NCBI RefSeq assembly: GCF_019904175.1
Contig: NZ_CP061913.1
Span: 9,424,001 to 9,488,000, forward strand
DNA: 64,000 nucleotides
Direction of reading: 5' to 3'
Source: Dactylosporangium vinaceum
GTDB lineage: Bacteria; Actinomycetota; Actinomycetes; Mycobacteriales; Micromonosporaceae
The position numbers were made by a program, and so were the translations under genes. The notes beneath the pieces were generated by a model. The model was given only the letters and a program-made list of their open reading frames with translations. It was not told the DNA's origin and ran no database searches. This document shows positions 1-8,018 of this stretch, in pieces. Position 1 is the stretch's first letter, and the number at the start of each line of letters is the position of its first letter.

Positions 1-711
1 CACGTTCTCGATCGAGCACACGACGACGACGTTGTCGTGCTTGTCGCGCATGAGCTCGAGCTCGTACTCCTTCCAGCCGAGCACGCTCTCCTCGATGAGC
101 ACCTCGTGCACCGGCGACGCAGCCAGGCCGCCACCGGCCAGCCGGTCGAGGTCGGCCGGCGTGTGGGCCATGCCCGAGCCGAGGCCGCCCATGGTGAACG
201 AGGGCCGGATGACGACCGGCAGCCCGAGCTCGGCGACGGTCTCGTGCACCTCGTCCATCGAGTGGCAGACCCGCGAGCGGGGCGTCTCGCCACCGGCCCG
301 GGCCACGATGTCCTTGAACAGCTGCCGGTCCTCGCCGCGGCGGATCGCGTCGATGTCGGCGCCGATGAGCTCGACGCCGTACTTCTCCAGGACCCCGGCC
401 TCGTGCAGCGCGACGGCCGTGTTGAGTGCGGTCTGCCCGCCGAGGGTGGCCAGCAGCGCGTCGGGGCGCTCCTTGGCGATCACCTGCTCGACGAACTCGG
501 GCGTGATCGGCTCCACGTATGTCGCGTCGGCGAACTCGGGGTCGGTCATGATGGTCGCCGGGTTGCTGTTGACCAGGCTGACCCGCAGCCCCTCGGCCCG
601 CAGCACGCGGCAGGCCTGGGTGCCGGAGTAGTCGAACTCGCAGGCCTGCCCGATGACGATCGGGCCGGAGCCGATGACGAGTACGTGCCGGAGATCGGTG
701 CGCTTAGGCAT
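1..711 (-). CDS. carB: Carbamoyl-phosphate synthase large subunit, N-terminal part (runs off the window)
   Basis: This is the ATP-dependent synthetase subunit that makes carbamoyl phosphate for pyrimidines and arginine from bicarbonate and the ammonia delivered by CarA. Only the first 237 residues are in the window; the gene continues past base 1. It opens with MPKRTDLRHVLVIGSGPIVI, then the conserved GQACEFDYSGTQAC and ATLGGQTALN segments of the carboxyphosphate domain. The ATG at 711 overlaps the carA stop by 8 bases, so the two are translationally coupled. It is the last visible gene of the pyrR-pyrB-pyrC-carA-carB operon. Confidence 0.97.
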   Translation of the reverse strand, partial: MPKRTDLRHVLVIGSGPIVIGQACEFDYSGTQACRVLRAEGLRVSLVNSNPATIMTDPEFADATYVEPITPEFVEQVIAKERPDALLATLGGQTALNTAVALHEAGVLEKYGVELIGADIDAIRRGEDRQLFKDIVARAGGETPRSRVCHSMDEVHETVAELGLPVVIRPSFTMGGLGSGMAHTPADLDRLAGGGLAASPVHEVLIEESVLGWKEYELELMRDKHDNVVVVCSIENV

Positions 712-1816
712 TGGTCTGCATCAGCTCCGCGAATCGATCGAACAGGTAATCCGCGTCGTGCGGCCCCGCTGCCGCCTCCGGGTGGTATTGCACGGTGAAG
801 GCCGGGGTGTCGAGGCAGCGCAGGCCCTCGACCACGTTGTCGTTGAGGCAGACGTGGCTGACCTCGACGGCACCGAACTCGGTGGTGACTTTCTCGTCGA
901 GCGGCGCCTTGACCGCGAAGCCGTGGTTGTGGCTGGTGACCTCGACCTTGCCGGTGGTGCGGTCGAGCACCGGCTGGTTGATGCCGCGGTGGCCGTAGCC
1001 GAGCTTGTAGGTGCCGAACCCGAGCGCGCGGCCCAGGATCTGGCTGCCGAAGCAGATGCCGAACAGCGGGATCCGCTCCCCCATGACCGCCCGGGCCAGC
1101 TCGACCGGGGCGTCGGCGGTGGCCGGGTCGCCGGGGCCGGGCGAGAAGAACACCGCGTCGGCGCCGAGGGCCTTGATGTCCGCGAGGGTCGCCGAGGCCG
1201 GCAGCACGTGGGTGGTGACCCCGCGGGCGGCGAGGCGGCGGGGCACGTTGCGCTTGATGCCCAGGTCGATCGCCGCGACCGTGAGCCGGTGCTCGCCGAC
1301 GGCCTCCACGGTGTAGCGCCGCGGCGTGCTGACCTCCGCGGAGAGGTCGGCGCCGAGCATCTCCGGCTGCTGGCGGACGCGCTCGAGCAGCCCCTCGGGG
1401 TCGTCGTCGACGCTCGACACCCCGACCCGCATGGCACCCCGCTCGCGCAGGTGCCGGGTCAGGGCCCGGGTGTCGATGCCGCTGATCCCGACGACGCCCT
1501 CGGTCGCGAGCCGGTCGTTGAGGCTGCCGGTGGCCCGCCAGTTGGAGTAGGTCCGGGACGGGTCGCGCAGGACGTAGCCGGCGACCCAGATGCGGTCCGA
1601 CTCGTCGTCCTCGTCGTTGATGCCGGTGTTGCCGATCTGCGGCGCGGTCTGGACGACGACCTGGCGGTGGTAGGAGGGGTCGGTGAGCGTCTCCTGGTAA
1701 CCGGTCATACCGGTGTTGAAGACCGCCTCGCCGAACGTCTCACCGACGGCGCCGAAGGCCTCTCCGCGAAACGTGCGCCCGTCTTCCAGTACAAGCAAAG
1801 CTTCTCTGTGCTTCAC
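704..1816 (-). CDS. carA: Carbamoyl-phosphate synthase small subunit (glutaminase)
   Basis: It hydrolyses glutamine and channels ammonia to CarB. The protein is 370 residues, normal for the family. An N-terminal CarA domain (NTGMTGYQETLTDPSY) is followed by a class I amidotransferase domain with the nucleophile cysteine in FGICFGSQ and the catalytic HxE in QYHPEA. The GTG at 1816 was chosen because GTGA overlaps the pyrC stop and the product then begins VKHREALLVLEDGRTF, the usual CarA start. A longer reading frame exists upstream but lies inside pyrC. Confidence 0.96.
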   Translation of the reverse strand: MKHREALLVLEDGRTFRGEAFGAVGETFGEAVFNTGMTGYQETLTDPSYHRQVVVQTAPQIGNTGINDEDDESDRIWVAGYVLRDPSRTYSNWRATGSLNDRLATEGVVGISGIDTRALTRHLRERGAMRVGVSSVDDDPEGLLERVRQQPEMLGADLSAEVSTPRRYTVEAVGEHRLTVAAIDLGIKRNVPRRLAARGVTTHVLPASATLADIKALGADAVFFSPGPGDPATADAPVELARAVMGERIPLFGICFGSQILGRALGFGTYKLGYGHRGINQPVLDRTTGKVEVTSHNHGFAVKAPLDEKVTTEFGAVEVSHVCLNDNVVEGLRCLDTPAFTVQYHPEAAAGPHDADYLFDRFAELMQTNA

Positions 1817-3042
1817 CGTGTCGCCTTTCCGTTCAGCACCGTCGGCTCGCCGCGCAGGTAGGTCGCCTCGATGCGGCCGCGCAGCTCCATACCGGCGTAA
1901 GGGGTGTTGCGTGAGCGGCTGGCCAGTGCCGTCGGGTCGACGGTCCAGCGCACGCTCGGGTCGAAGATCGCGATGTTGGCCGGCTGCCCGACCTCGATGG
2001 CCGCCCCGTGACCGGTCAGACCGGCGATGCGGGCCGGCGCGGCCGACATCCAGTCGGCGATCCGGTCCCACTTCGGGCCCATGGTCTGCACCACGATCGC
2101 GAGCGCGGTCTCCAGCCCCAGCATCCCGGGCCGGGCGTACGCCCACTCGCACTCCTTGTCCTCGACGCTGTGCGGGGCGTGGTCGGTGGCGACGACGTCG
2201 ATCGTGCCGTCGAGCAGCCCGGCCCGCAGGGCCAGGACGTCGGCCTCGGTGCGCAGCGGCGGGTTGACCTTGAAGACCGGGTCGTACTGGGTGGCCCGGT
2301 CCTCGGTCAGCAGGAGGTGGTGCGGGGTGACCTCGGCGGTGACCCGCCAGCCCTTGGACTTGGCCCAGCGGATCAGCTCGACGCTGCCGGCGGTGGAGAC
2401 GTGGCAGATGTGCAGCCGCGCGCCGACGTGCCCGGCCAGCAGCACGTCGCGGGCGATGATCGCCTCCTCGGCGACGGCCGGCCAGCCGGTGAGCCCGAGC
2501 CGGGCCGCGACCTCGCCCTCGTTCATCTGTGCGCCGGTGGTGAGCCGGGGCTCCTCGGCGTGCTGGGCGATCACGCCGTCGAACGCCTTCACGTATTCGA
2601 GCGCGCGGCGCATGAGCCGGGGGTCGCTGACGCAGTGGCCGTCGTCGGAGAAGACCCGGACCCTGGCCGCGGAGTCGGCCATCGCGCCGAGCTCGGCCAG
2701 CTGCTCCCCGGCCAGGCCGACGGTGACGGCGCCGATCGGCTGGACGTCGACCAGGGCGGCCTCGCGCCCGAGCCGCCAGACCTGCTCGACGACGCCGGCG
2801 GTGTCGGCGACCGGCGAGGTGTTGGCCATCGCGCAGACCGCGGTGTATCCGCCGAGCGCCGCGGCCCGCGAGCCCGACTCGACGGTCTCGGCGTCCTCCC
2901 GCCCCGGCTCGCGCAGGTGGGTGTGCAGGTCGACCAGGCCGGGCAGGGCGACGAGCGCGCCCTTGCCGGCCTCGTCGATCGCGACCACCCGTCCGTCCTC
3001 GATGTGGATGTCACCGAGCTGCGTGCCGCTGATGACCGTCAT
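1813..3042 (-). CDS. pyrC: Dihydroorotase
   Basis: This zinc amidohydrolase closes carbamoyl aspartate to dihydroorotate, the third step of de novo pyrimidine synthesis. The product has 409 residues. The metal-binding DLHTHLREPG motif is near residue 60, and further metal and substrate ligands lie in CHVST, EVTPHHLLL and TDHAPH. It looks catalytically intact, unlike the inactive PyrC-like partners of some bacteria. The ATG at 3042 overlaps the pyrB stop (ATGA), and the gene overlaps carA by 4 bases at its end. Confidence 0.96.
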   Translation of the reverse strand: MTVISGTQLGDIHIEDGRVVAIDEAGKGALVALPGLVDLHTHLREPGREDAETVESGSRAAALGGYTAVCAMANTSPVADTAGVVEQVWRLGREAALVDVQPIGAVTVGLAGEQLAELGAMADSAARVRVFSDDGHCVSDPRLMRRALEYVKAFDGVIAQHAEEPRLTTGAQMNEGEVAARLGLTGWPAVAEEAIIARDVLLAGHVGARLHICHVSTAGSVELIRWAKSKGWRVTAEVTPHHLLLTEDRATQYDPVFKVNPPLRTEADVLALRAGLLDGTIDVVATDHAPHSVEDKECEWAYARPGMLGLETALAIVVQTMGPKWDRIADWMSAAPARIAGLTGHGAAIEVGQPANIAIFDPSVRWTVDPTALASRSRNTPYAGMELRGRIEATYLRGEPTVLNGKATR

Positions 3043-3953
3043 GATTTGCCTCCGAGCAGCAGGTAAAGGACGGCCATCCGCACGGAGACGCCGTTGGCGA
3101 CCTGTTCGACGATCGTGGAGCGGGCCGAGTCGGCCACCTCGGGCGCGATCTCCATGCCGCGGTTCATCGGCCCGGGGTGCATGACGATCGCGTGCTCCGG
3201 CAGGCGGCGCATGCGGGGCACGTCGAAGCCGTACCGCCGGGAGTACTCGCGCTCCGAGGGGAAGTACGCCTGGTTCATCCGCTCGCGCTGGACCCGCAGC
3301 ATCATGACCACGTCGGCGTCGGGGACCACCGCGTCGAGGTCGTAGCTGGTGCTCGCCGGCCACGACCCCACACCGACCGGCAGCAGCGTCGGTGGTGCGA
3401 CGAGCGTCACCTTCGCCCCGAGCGTGTGCAGCAGCTGCACGTTGGAGCGGGCGACCCGCGAGTGCAGCACGTCGCCGACGATCACGACGTTGAGCCCGGC
3501 CAGGCGCTTCAGGCGGCTGCGCATGGTGTACGCGTCCAGCAGCGCCTGCGTCGGATGCTCGTGGGTGCCGTCGCCGGCGTTCACCACGCTGCCCTCGACC
3601 CAGTTCGCGAGCCGGTGCGGGGCACCGCTGGCCGGGTGGCGGATCACGACGGCGTCGGCGCCCATGGCTTGCAGCGTCAGCGCCGTGTCCTTGAGACTTT
3701 CACCCTTGGAGACGCTCGAGCCCTTGGCCGAGAAGTTGATGACGTCGGCCGACAGGCGCTTGGCCGCGGCCTCGAACGAGATCCGGGTGCGCGTGGAGTC
3801 CTCGTAGAACAGGTTCACCACGGTCCGGCCGCGCAGCGTGGGCAGCTTCTTGACCTCGCGGGCGGCCAGGCTGGCCATCTCCTCCGCGGTGTCGAGCACC
3901 CGGGTAGCGGTGGCCGCGTCGAGGTCGGCCGCGCTGAGCAGGTGCTTGATCAT
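3039..3953 (-). CDS. pyrB: Aspartate carbamoyltransferase catalytic chain
   Basis: It condenses carbamoyl phosphate with aspartate. At 304 residues it is the standard catalytic chain. Carbamoyl-phosphate contacts are visible in YEDSTRTRISFE and the GDGTHEHPTQALLD segment, with the aspartate-side loop MMLRVQRERM. No pyrI regulatory chain is present, which fits an operon controlled at the RNA level by PyrR. It starts at ATG 3953, overlapping the pyrR stop by 4 bases. Confidence 0.97.
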   Translation of the reverse strand: MIKHLLSAADLDAATATRVLDTAEEMASLAAREVKKLPTLRGRTVVNLFYEDSTRTRISFEAAAKRLSADVINFSAKGSSVSKGESLKDTALTLQAMGADAVVIRHPASGAPHRLANWVEGSVVNAGDGTHEHPTQALLDAYTMRSRLKRLAGLNVVIVGDVLHSRVARSNVQLLHTLGAKVTLVAPPTLLPVGVGSWPASTSYDLDAVVPDADVVMMLRVQRERMNQAYFPSEREYSRRYGFDVPRMRRLPEHAIVMHPGPMNRGMEIAPEVADSARSTIVEQVANGVSVRMAVLYLLLGGKS

Positions 3954-4519
3954 GCCCGGTCCCCCTTGCTCTTGATGACCACGCCGTCGCTGCCGTCGGT
4001 CTCGGCGATCAGCACGCGCACGTTCTCGTCCATCGCGGTCGGGATGTTCTTGCCGACGTAGTCGGCCCGGATGGGCAGCTCGCGGTGGCCGCGGTCGACG
4101 AGCACGGCCAGCTGTACGGCGCGGGGCCGGCCGAGGTCCTTGAGCGCGTCGAGCGCGGCCCGGACCGTCCGCCCGGAGAACAGGACGTCGTCGACCAGGA
4201 TCACGCGGCGCCCGTCGAGGCCACCGGGAGGGATCTCGGTGTGACCCACAGCACGCGTCGCGTGCAGTCGCAGATCGTCCCGGTAGAGCGTGATGTCCAA
4301 CACACCCACCGGGATATCAAGGCCCTCGAAAGCCGCGATCCGGGCGGCCAGGCGGCGAGCCAGCGGAACGCCGCGAGTAGGTATGCCCAGCAGCACCGTT
4401 TCCGCTGCACCGGACGTCTTTTCCAGAATCTGATGGGCAATCCGGTCAACCACACGGGCGACATCTGCCGCCGTTAGTATGGTTTTGCCCAGCTCAGTGC
4501 CGGTTGTCGGGGACGACAA
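3950..4519 (-). CDS. pyrR: Bifunctional pyr operon regulator / uracil phosphoribosyltransferase
   Basis: PyrR binds UMP/UTP and the pyr leader RNA to reduce expression of the downstream genes, and usually keeps uracil phosphoribosyltransferase activity. The 189-residue product has the type I PRTase PRPP-binding loop VILVDDVLFSGRT and the PyrR-type segment LGIPTRGVPLA. The chosen start is TTG at 4519, because a strong AAGGAGG site (4527-4533) lies seven bases upstream. It is the first gene of the pyr operon, divergent from bldD. Confidence 0.95.
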   Translation of the reverse strand: MSSPTTGTELGKTILTAADVARVVDRIAHQILEKTSGAAETVLLGIPTRGVPLARRLAARIAAFEGLDIPVGVLDITLYRDDLRLHATRAVGHTEIPPGGLDGRRVILVDDVLFSGRTVRAALDALKDLGRPRAVQLAVLVDRGHRELPIRADYVGKNIPTAMDENVRVLIAETDGSDGVVIKSKGDRA

Positions 4520-4526
4520 AACCAGA

Positions 4527-4552
4527 CCTCCTTCCCCGCCTCACCGGACGGG
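4527..4552 (-). promoter_or_regulatory. Putative PyrR-binding leader hairpin overlapping the pyrR ribosome site
   Basis: On the minus strand the leader reads CCCGTCCGGTGAGGCGGGG (4534-4552), a short stem CCCG/CGGG closing a loop that contains GTGAGG. It is followed directly by the AAGGAGG ribosome site of pyrR. PyrR recognition loops of known leaders carry a similar purine-rich GAGAGG/GTGAGG core. The position suggests that PyrR bound here would block translation initiation, not cause attenuation, since no separate terminator hairpin is seen. A weak promoter candidate (TTGCCC at 4606-4601, TAGGGT at 4584-4579, 16-base spacer) lies upstream. Confidence 0.55.
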
Positions 4553-4710
4553 TCGTTAAAGGACGTCGAACGTCAACTACCCTAACAACCGCCCTGACCA
4601 GGGCAACGGAAGGGTCTCAGAGACTTGACCACGCGTCGCGCGCCAGTTACGGTCACGCTCCGTAGCGATCGCTGGGGAAACCCCTCAGGCCAGTGACTGG
4701 GAGTGTCCGT

Positions 4711-5199
4711 ATGCCGTCTGAGTACGCCAAGTCTCTTGGTGCTCGCCTGCGCTCCATCCGACAGCAGCAGGGGCTGTCTCTGCAGGGTGTCGAGGAGAAG
4801 TCGGCCGGGCGCTGGAAGGCCGTCGTCGTCGGGTCGTATGAGCGTGGCGACCGTGCCGTCACCGTCTCTCGCCTGGCCGAGCTGGCCGAGTTCTACCGCG
4901 TGCCCGTCGCCGAGCTGCTGCCCGAGGGCAGCGGAGTCCGCCACGAGCCCACCAACAAGATCGTCCTCGACCTGGAGCGCCTCTACGACGCCGGCGCCGA
5001 GGACCTCGCCTACGTGGCCCGTTACGCCCGGGCCATCCAGCAGCAGCGGGGCGACTACAACGGCCGCGTGCTGTCGATCAGGGCGGACGACCTCCGTGCC
5101 CTGGCGATCGTCTATGACGCCTCGCCGTCGGGCCTGGTCGAGCGCCTCAACGAGCACGGCGTGCTGGTCACCGACCCGCGGAGCCTGTTCCAGAGTTGA
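4711..5199 (+). CDS. bldD: Developmental master repressor BldD (c-di-GMP-responsive)
   Basis: BldD represses sporulation genes during vegetative growth and is dimerised by tetrameric c-di-GMP. The 162-residue product has an N-terminal XRE-type HTH (about residues 8-68, LGARLRSIRQQQGLS...VVVGSYERGDR) and a C-terminal domain. The c-di-GMP signature of Streptomyces BldD is preserved: R113-G-D115, eight residues, then R124-A-D-D127. The ATG at 4711 was chosen over the in-frame GTG at 4693 because GGGAG precedes it by eight bases and the product then starts as BldD does. It is divergent from pyrR. Confidence 0.95.
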   Translation: MPSEYAKSLGARLRSIRQQQGLSLQGVEEKSAGRWKAVVVGSYERGDRAVTVSRLAELAEFYRVPVAELLPEGSGVRHEPTNKIVLDLERLYDAGAEDLAYVARYARAIQQQRGDYNGRVLSIRADDLRALAIVYDASPSGLVERLNEHGVLVTDPRSLFQS

Positions 5200-5206
5200 G
5201 ATTGCG

Positions 5207-5242
5207 AAAAGGGGCCGCACCCGGTCGGGTGTGGCCCCTTTT
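5207..5242. terminator. Bidirectional intrinsic terminator between bldD and nusB
   Basis: A near-perfect hairpin has arms AAAAGGGGCC and GGCCCCTTTT, extended inward by CACCC/GGGTG around a GGTC loop. A-tract and T-tract flanks allow termination from both sides, which suits the convergent bldD and nusB genes. The last base of the nusB stop codon falls inside the T-tract. Confidence 0.9.
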
Positions 5243-5745
5243 CATGTCGCGTAGTCGGCTATTCGCCCGAGGATGCCGTTGAGGAAGCGCGGGGAGTCGT
5301 CGGTCGACAGCGTCTCGGCCAGCTCCACCGCCTCGGTGATCGCCACGGGGTTGTCGATCTCGTCGTTGTACAGCAGCTCGTAGACGGCGATGCGGGCCAG
5401 GTTGCGGTCGACCACCGGCATCCGCTCCAGCGTCCAGCCCTCGGCGTAGCTGGACAGCAGCTCGTCGATGCGCGCGGAGTGGTCCTCCACCCCCTCGACC
5501 AGCCGGACCGTGTACGGCAGGTAGCCGGGCTTCGGCTCGTCGAGGTTTGCCACGTAGGCGGCCAGGACCGACCCGCGCTTCTCGCCGCGCAGATCGGCCT
5601 GGTAGAGCACGTCCAGGGCCCGCTTGCGGGCCTTGCGGCGGGCGGTCATCTGGGCGGTGACGTCACCGCCCAGGAACGAGCCACCGGTCGACACGTTCGT
5701 CACCGTGCCGTCCACGACGCCGTCGTTGAAGTCAGATGAGGGCAC
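5242..5745 (-). CDS. nusB: Transcription antitermination factor NusB
   Basis: NusB pairs with NusE (S10) on boxA RNA in rRNA antitermination. The conserved fold starts at TARRKARKRALDVLYQADLRGE and continues through NLARIAVYELLY and the C-terminal RFLNGILGRIADY. The chosen GTG at 5745 has GGAGG four bases upstream and gives a 167-residue protein with a 32-residue N-terminal extension. The internal ATG at 5649 would match the usual NusB length but has no ribosome site. It lies downstream of efp, separated by a repeated intercistronic element. Confidence 0.93.
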   Translation of the reverse strand: MPSSDFNDGVVDGTVTNVSTGGSFLGGDVTAQMTARRKARKRALDVLYQADLRGEKRGSVLAAYVANLDEPKPGYLPYTVRLVEGVEDHSARIDELLSSYAEGWTLERMPVVDRNLARIAVYELLYNDEIDNPVAITEAVELAETLSTDDSPRFLNGILGRIADYAT

Positions 5746-5827
5746 GACGCCTCCACTTCGCCCCGGCGCCGCTGCCCGAGCCGTCCGTCCCGGTGCCCGG
5801 CCCCGTCGCGAGCTCCGGACCGGTCAC
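5732..5827 (-). repeat. Intercistronic mini-ORF element, efp-nusB copy
   Basis: A GTG at 5827 overlaps the efp stop (GTGA) and opens a 31-codon frame whose first ten residues are MTGPELATGP. The ruvA-ruvB tandem copies begin MTGPELAEGP. The DNA match extends from the stop codon through GACCGGTCCGGAGCT and GGGGCCGG, then fades. The segment carries the GGAGG site used by nusB, and the mini-ORF stop falls 13 bases inside nusB. Whether the peptide is made is unknown. Confidence 0.5.
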
Positions 5828-6381
5828 GCCCGGCCCAGGTAACGGCTGTCGCGGGTGTCGACTTTGATCTTCTCGCCGGTCGAGATGAACAGCGGCACGT
5901 TGACCGTCGCCCCGGTCTCGACGGTGGCCGGCTTGGTGCCGCCGGTGGAGCGGTCACCCTGCAGGCCCGGCTCGGTGTAGGTGATCTCCAGGACCACCGA
6001 GGTCGGCAGCTCGACGTAGAGCGGCGCCTCCTCGTGCGTGGCCACGGTCACCTCGGCCTCGGGGAGCAGGAACTTGCTCGCCTCGCCGACGACGCCGCCG
6101 GGCACCGTGATCTGGTCGTAGGTGTCCAGGTCCATGAACACGTAGTCGTCGCCGTCCGCGTAGAGGTACTGCATCGTGCGCTTGTCGACGGTGGCCGTCT
6201 CGACCTTCGTGCCGGCGTTGAACGTGCGGTCGACCACCTTGCCGGAGAGCACGTTCTTGAGGGTGGTCCGCACGAACGCGCCGCCCTTGCCCGGCTTGAC
6301 ATGCTGGAACTCCACGACGGTCCAGAGGTCGCCGTCGAGGTTGAGCACCAGGCCGTTCTTCAGGTCGTTCGTGGTTGCCAT
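5824..6381 (-). CDS. efp: Elongation factor P
   Basis: EF-P binds between the P and E sites and rescues ribosomes stalled on polyproline. At 185 residues it has the standard three-domain length: a KOW-like N-terminal domain with the tip loop KPGKGGAFVR (lysine 32 is the position modified or functional in other EF-Ps) and two OB domains ending GEKIKVDTRDSRYLGRA. The ATG at 6381 begins MATTNDLKNG, the typical actinobacterial start, although no clear ribosome site precedes it. Polyproline-rich proteins such as the one at 18415-21129 are plausible clients. Confidence 0.96.
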   Translation of the reverse strand: MATTNDLKNGLVLNLDGDLWTVVEFQHVKPGKGGAFVRTTLKNVLSGKVVDRTFNAGTKVETATVDKRTMQYLYADGDDYVFMDLDTYDQITVPGGVVGEASKFLLPEAEVTVATHEEAPLYVELPTSVVLEITYTEPGLQGDRSTGGTKPATVETGATVNVPLFISTGEKIKVDTRDSRYLGRA

Positions 6382-6433
6382 GTGTATTGACGTCGCTTTC
6401 GTCACGGCCGGCGGCAGCCGGGGAGAATGAGAA

Positions 6434-6448
6434 CCCGCCGTCGGCGGG
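6434..6448. promoter_or_regulatory. Perfect dyad in the efp/mptB divergent intergenic region
   Basis: CCCGCCG and CGGCGGG are separated by a single T in the 188-base region between the divergent efp and mannosyltransferase genes. It could be a regulator site or a chance GC-rich palindrome. No partner regulator is evident. Confidence 0.25.
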
Positions 6449-6569
6449 GAAAAAGCCCGGTGAAGTCTACCGGGAGGCCGGAAATCGCGCGACGCAGTGT
6501 ACTGCTGCCATCGTCTTCCGTTCATAAATCGTTCGCCCTGGGGACACCTGACTCTGCCAGCGTGCCCGG

Positions 6570-7928
6570 GTGGGAAGACCGGACCTCCTCAACCGTACCC
6601 TCGGCTTCGCTGGATCCGTCGCGATCGCGGTGGGCGGTCTGGCTGCCGGGGCGCTTCCCAAAACCGGCGATGACCTGGACACCTGGCCGGTGGTCCGGGA
6701 GTTACGGTCCCTCCCGCTGGTGGCGATCGCGGTCGCCTACGTCGGGGTGGCCCTCCTGTGCGGCGCGTGGCTGCGGCTGCGGCGCACCCTCGACGAACAC
6801 ACCCCCGGCGACCTGGCGCGCACGCTGCTGTGCTGGGCCGGCCCCCTGGTCCTCGTCCCGCCGATGTTCAGTCAGGACGTGTACAGCTACCTGGCGCAGG
6901 GCGCGATGGTGCACGAGGGGCTCGACGCGTACAAGTTCGGCCCCTCGGCTCTCGGCGGCCAGTTCGCCCAGGAGGTCCCGCACATCTGGCAGAACACCCC
7001 GGCCCCCTACGGCCCGCTGTTCCTGCGCGCGGCATCCGCCGTGGTCAACGTCACAGGTCCGCACATCATGTGGGGCGTGCTGGCCTTCCGCGTGATCGCG
7101 CTCATCGGCGTCGCCCTGGTCGTGCTGTGCCTGCCCGGCATCGCCGCCCGCTTCGGCGTCCCCGCCCAGCGCGCCCTCTGGTTCGGCGCCCTCAACCCGC
7201 TGCTCCTGCTGCACCTGGTCGCCGGCATGCACAACGACGCCATCATGGTCGGCCTGATGGTGGCCGGCCTCTACGCCGCGATCCGCAACCACCCGGCCCT
7301 GGGCGCCGCCCTGATCGCCGCGGCCGCCCTGATCAAGGCGCCGGCCGCCCTGGCGCTGCTCACCATCCTGGTCATCTGCCCGCGCGCCTGGCTGCGCATC
7401 GGGCTGGGCGCGGGCGCCTCGGCCGTGGGCCTGCAGCTGGCCTCGGGCCTGAGCACCGGCTGGCTCGGCGCCATACGCACCCCGACGTCGGTCCGCAACG
7501 GCCTGTCGGTCAGCACCGACCTGGGCATGCTCCTGAGCGCCCTGGGCTGGCCGGAGCCGATGCAGATCATCCGCACGGTGGCCGCTGTCGCCGGCTGCCT
7601 GCTGGCCGGCTGGGCCCTCCTGCGCGCGCCGAACCCGATCGCCGGCCTCGGCCTGGCCCTGTGCTCGATCATCCTGCTCGGCCCGGTGGTGCACCCGTGG
7701 TACCTGCTGTGGGCCTTCGTCCCGATGGCCGCGGGCCTGCGCCGTATCCCGCAGGCGGCGGTGTGGGGCTCGGTGGGGCTCTCGCTGTTCCTGCTGCCGA
7801 CCGGCGCTCCGGCGTTCCCGGCCGCGGTGGTCGCCGCGAGCGTCGGCACGGTAGCGGGCCTGCTCTACCTCCGGATGCGCCCCCCGGTCCCGGCCGCACA
7901 GCTCACGCCGGCCGTCGCCGCCACCTGA
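6570..7928 (+). CDS. Polyprenol-phosphate-mannose-dependent alpha-(1-6)-mannosyltransferase (MptA/B type)
   Basis: This integral membrane GT-C mannosyltransferase of 452 residues has about 12 hydrophobic segments. It carries the family signature SQDVYSYLAQGAMVHEG in an early external loop, including the likely catalytic aspartate, followed by TPAPYGPLF and the HNDAIMVGL segment. In Corynebacteriales the family builds the mannan core of lipomannan; in other Actinobacteria the product is less clear. The GTG at 6570 has no obvious ribosome site, so a leaderless start is possible. It sits alone on the plus strand between efp and aroB. Confidence 0.85.
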   Translation: MGRPDLLNRTLGFAGSVAIAVGGLAAGALPKTGDDLDTWPVVRELRSLPLVAIAVAYVGVALLCGAWLRLRRTLDEHTPGDLARTLLCWAGPLVLVPPMFSQDVYSYLAQGAMVHEGLDAYKFGPSALGGQFAQEVPHIWQNTPAPYGPLFLRAASAVVNVTGPHIMWGVLAFRVIALIGVALVVLCLPGIAARFGVPAQRALWFGALNPLLLLHLVAGMHNDAIMVGLMVAGLYAAIRNHPALGAALIAAAALIKAPAALALLTILVICPRAWLRIGLGAGASAVGLQLASGLSTGWLGAIRTPTSVRNGLSVSTDLGMLLSALGWPEPMQIIRTVAAVAGCLLAGWALLRAPNPIAGLGLALCSIILLGPVVHPWYLLWAFVPMAAGLRRIPQAAVWGSVGLSLFLLPTGAPAFPAAVVAASVGTVAGLLYLRMRPPVPAAQLTPAVAAT

Positions 7929-8018
7929 CGCGCCGGCGCGAGACCTGGCGATTCGCCCGGTTTGCCACTTGAATCACCGTGCGCACAATCCGGCACACCA
8001 GGCACCGGGGACGTGGAG

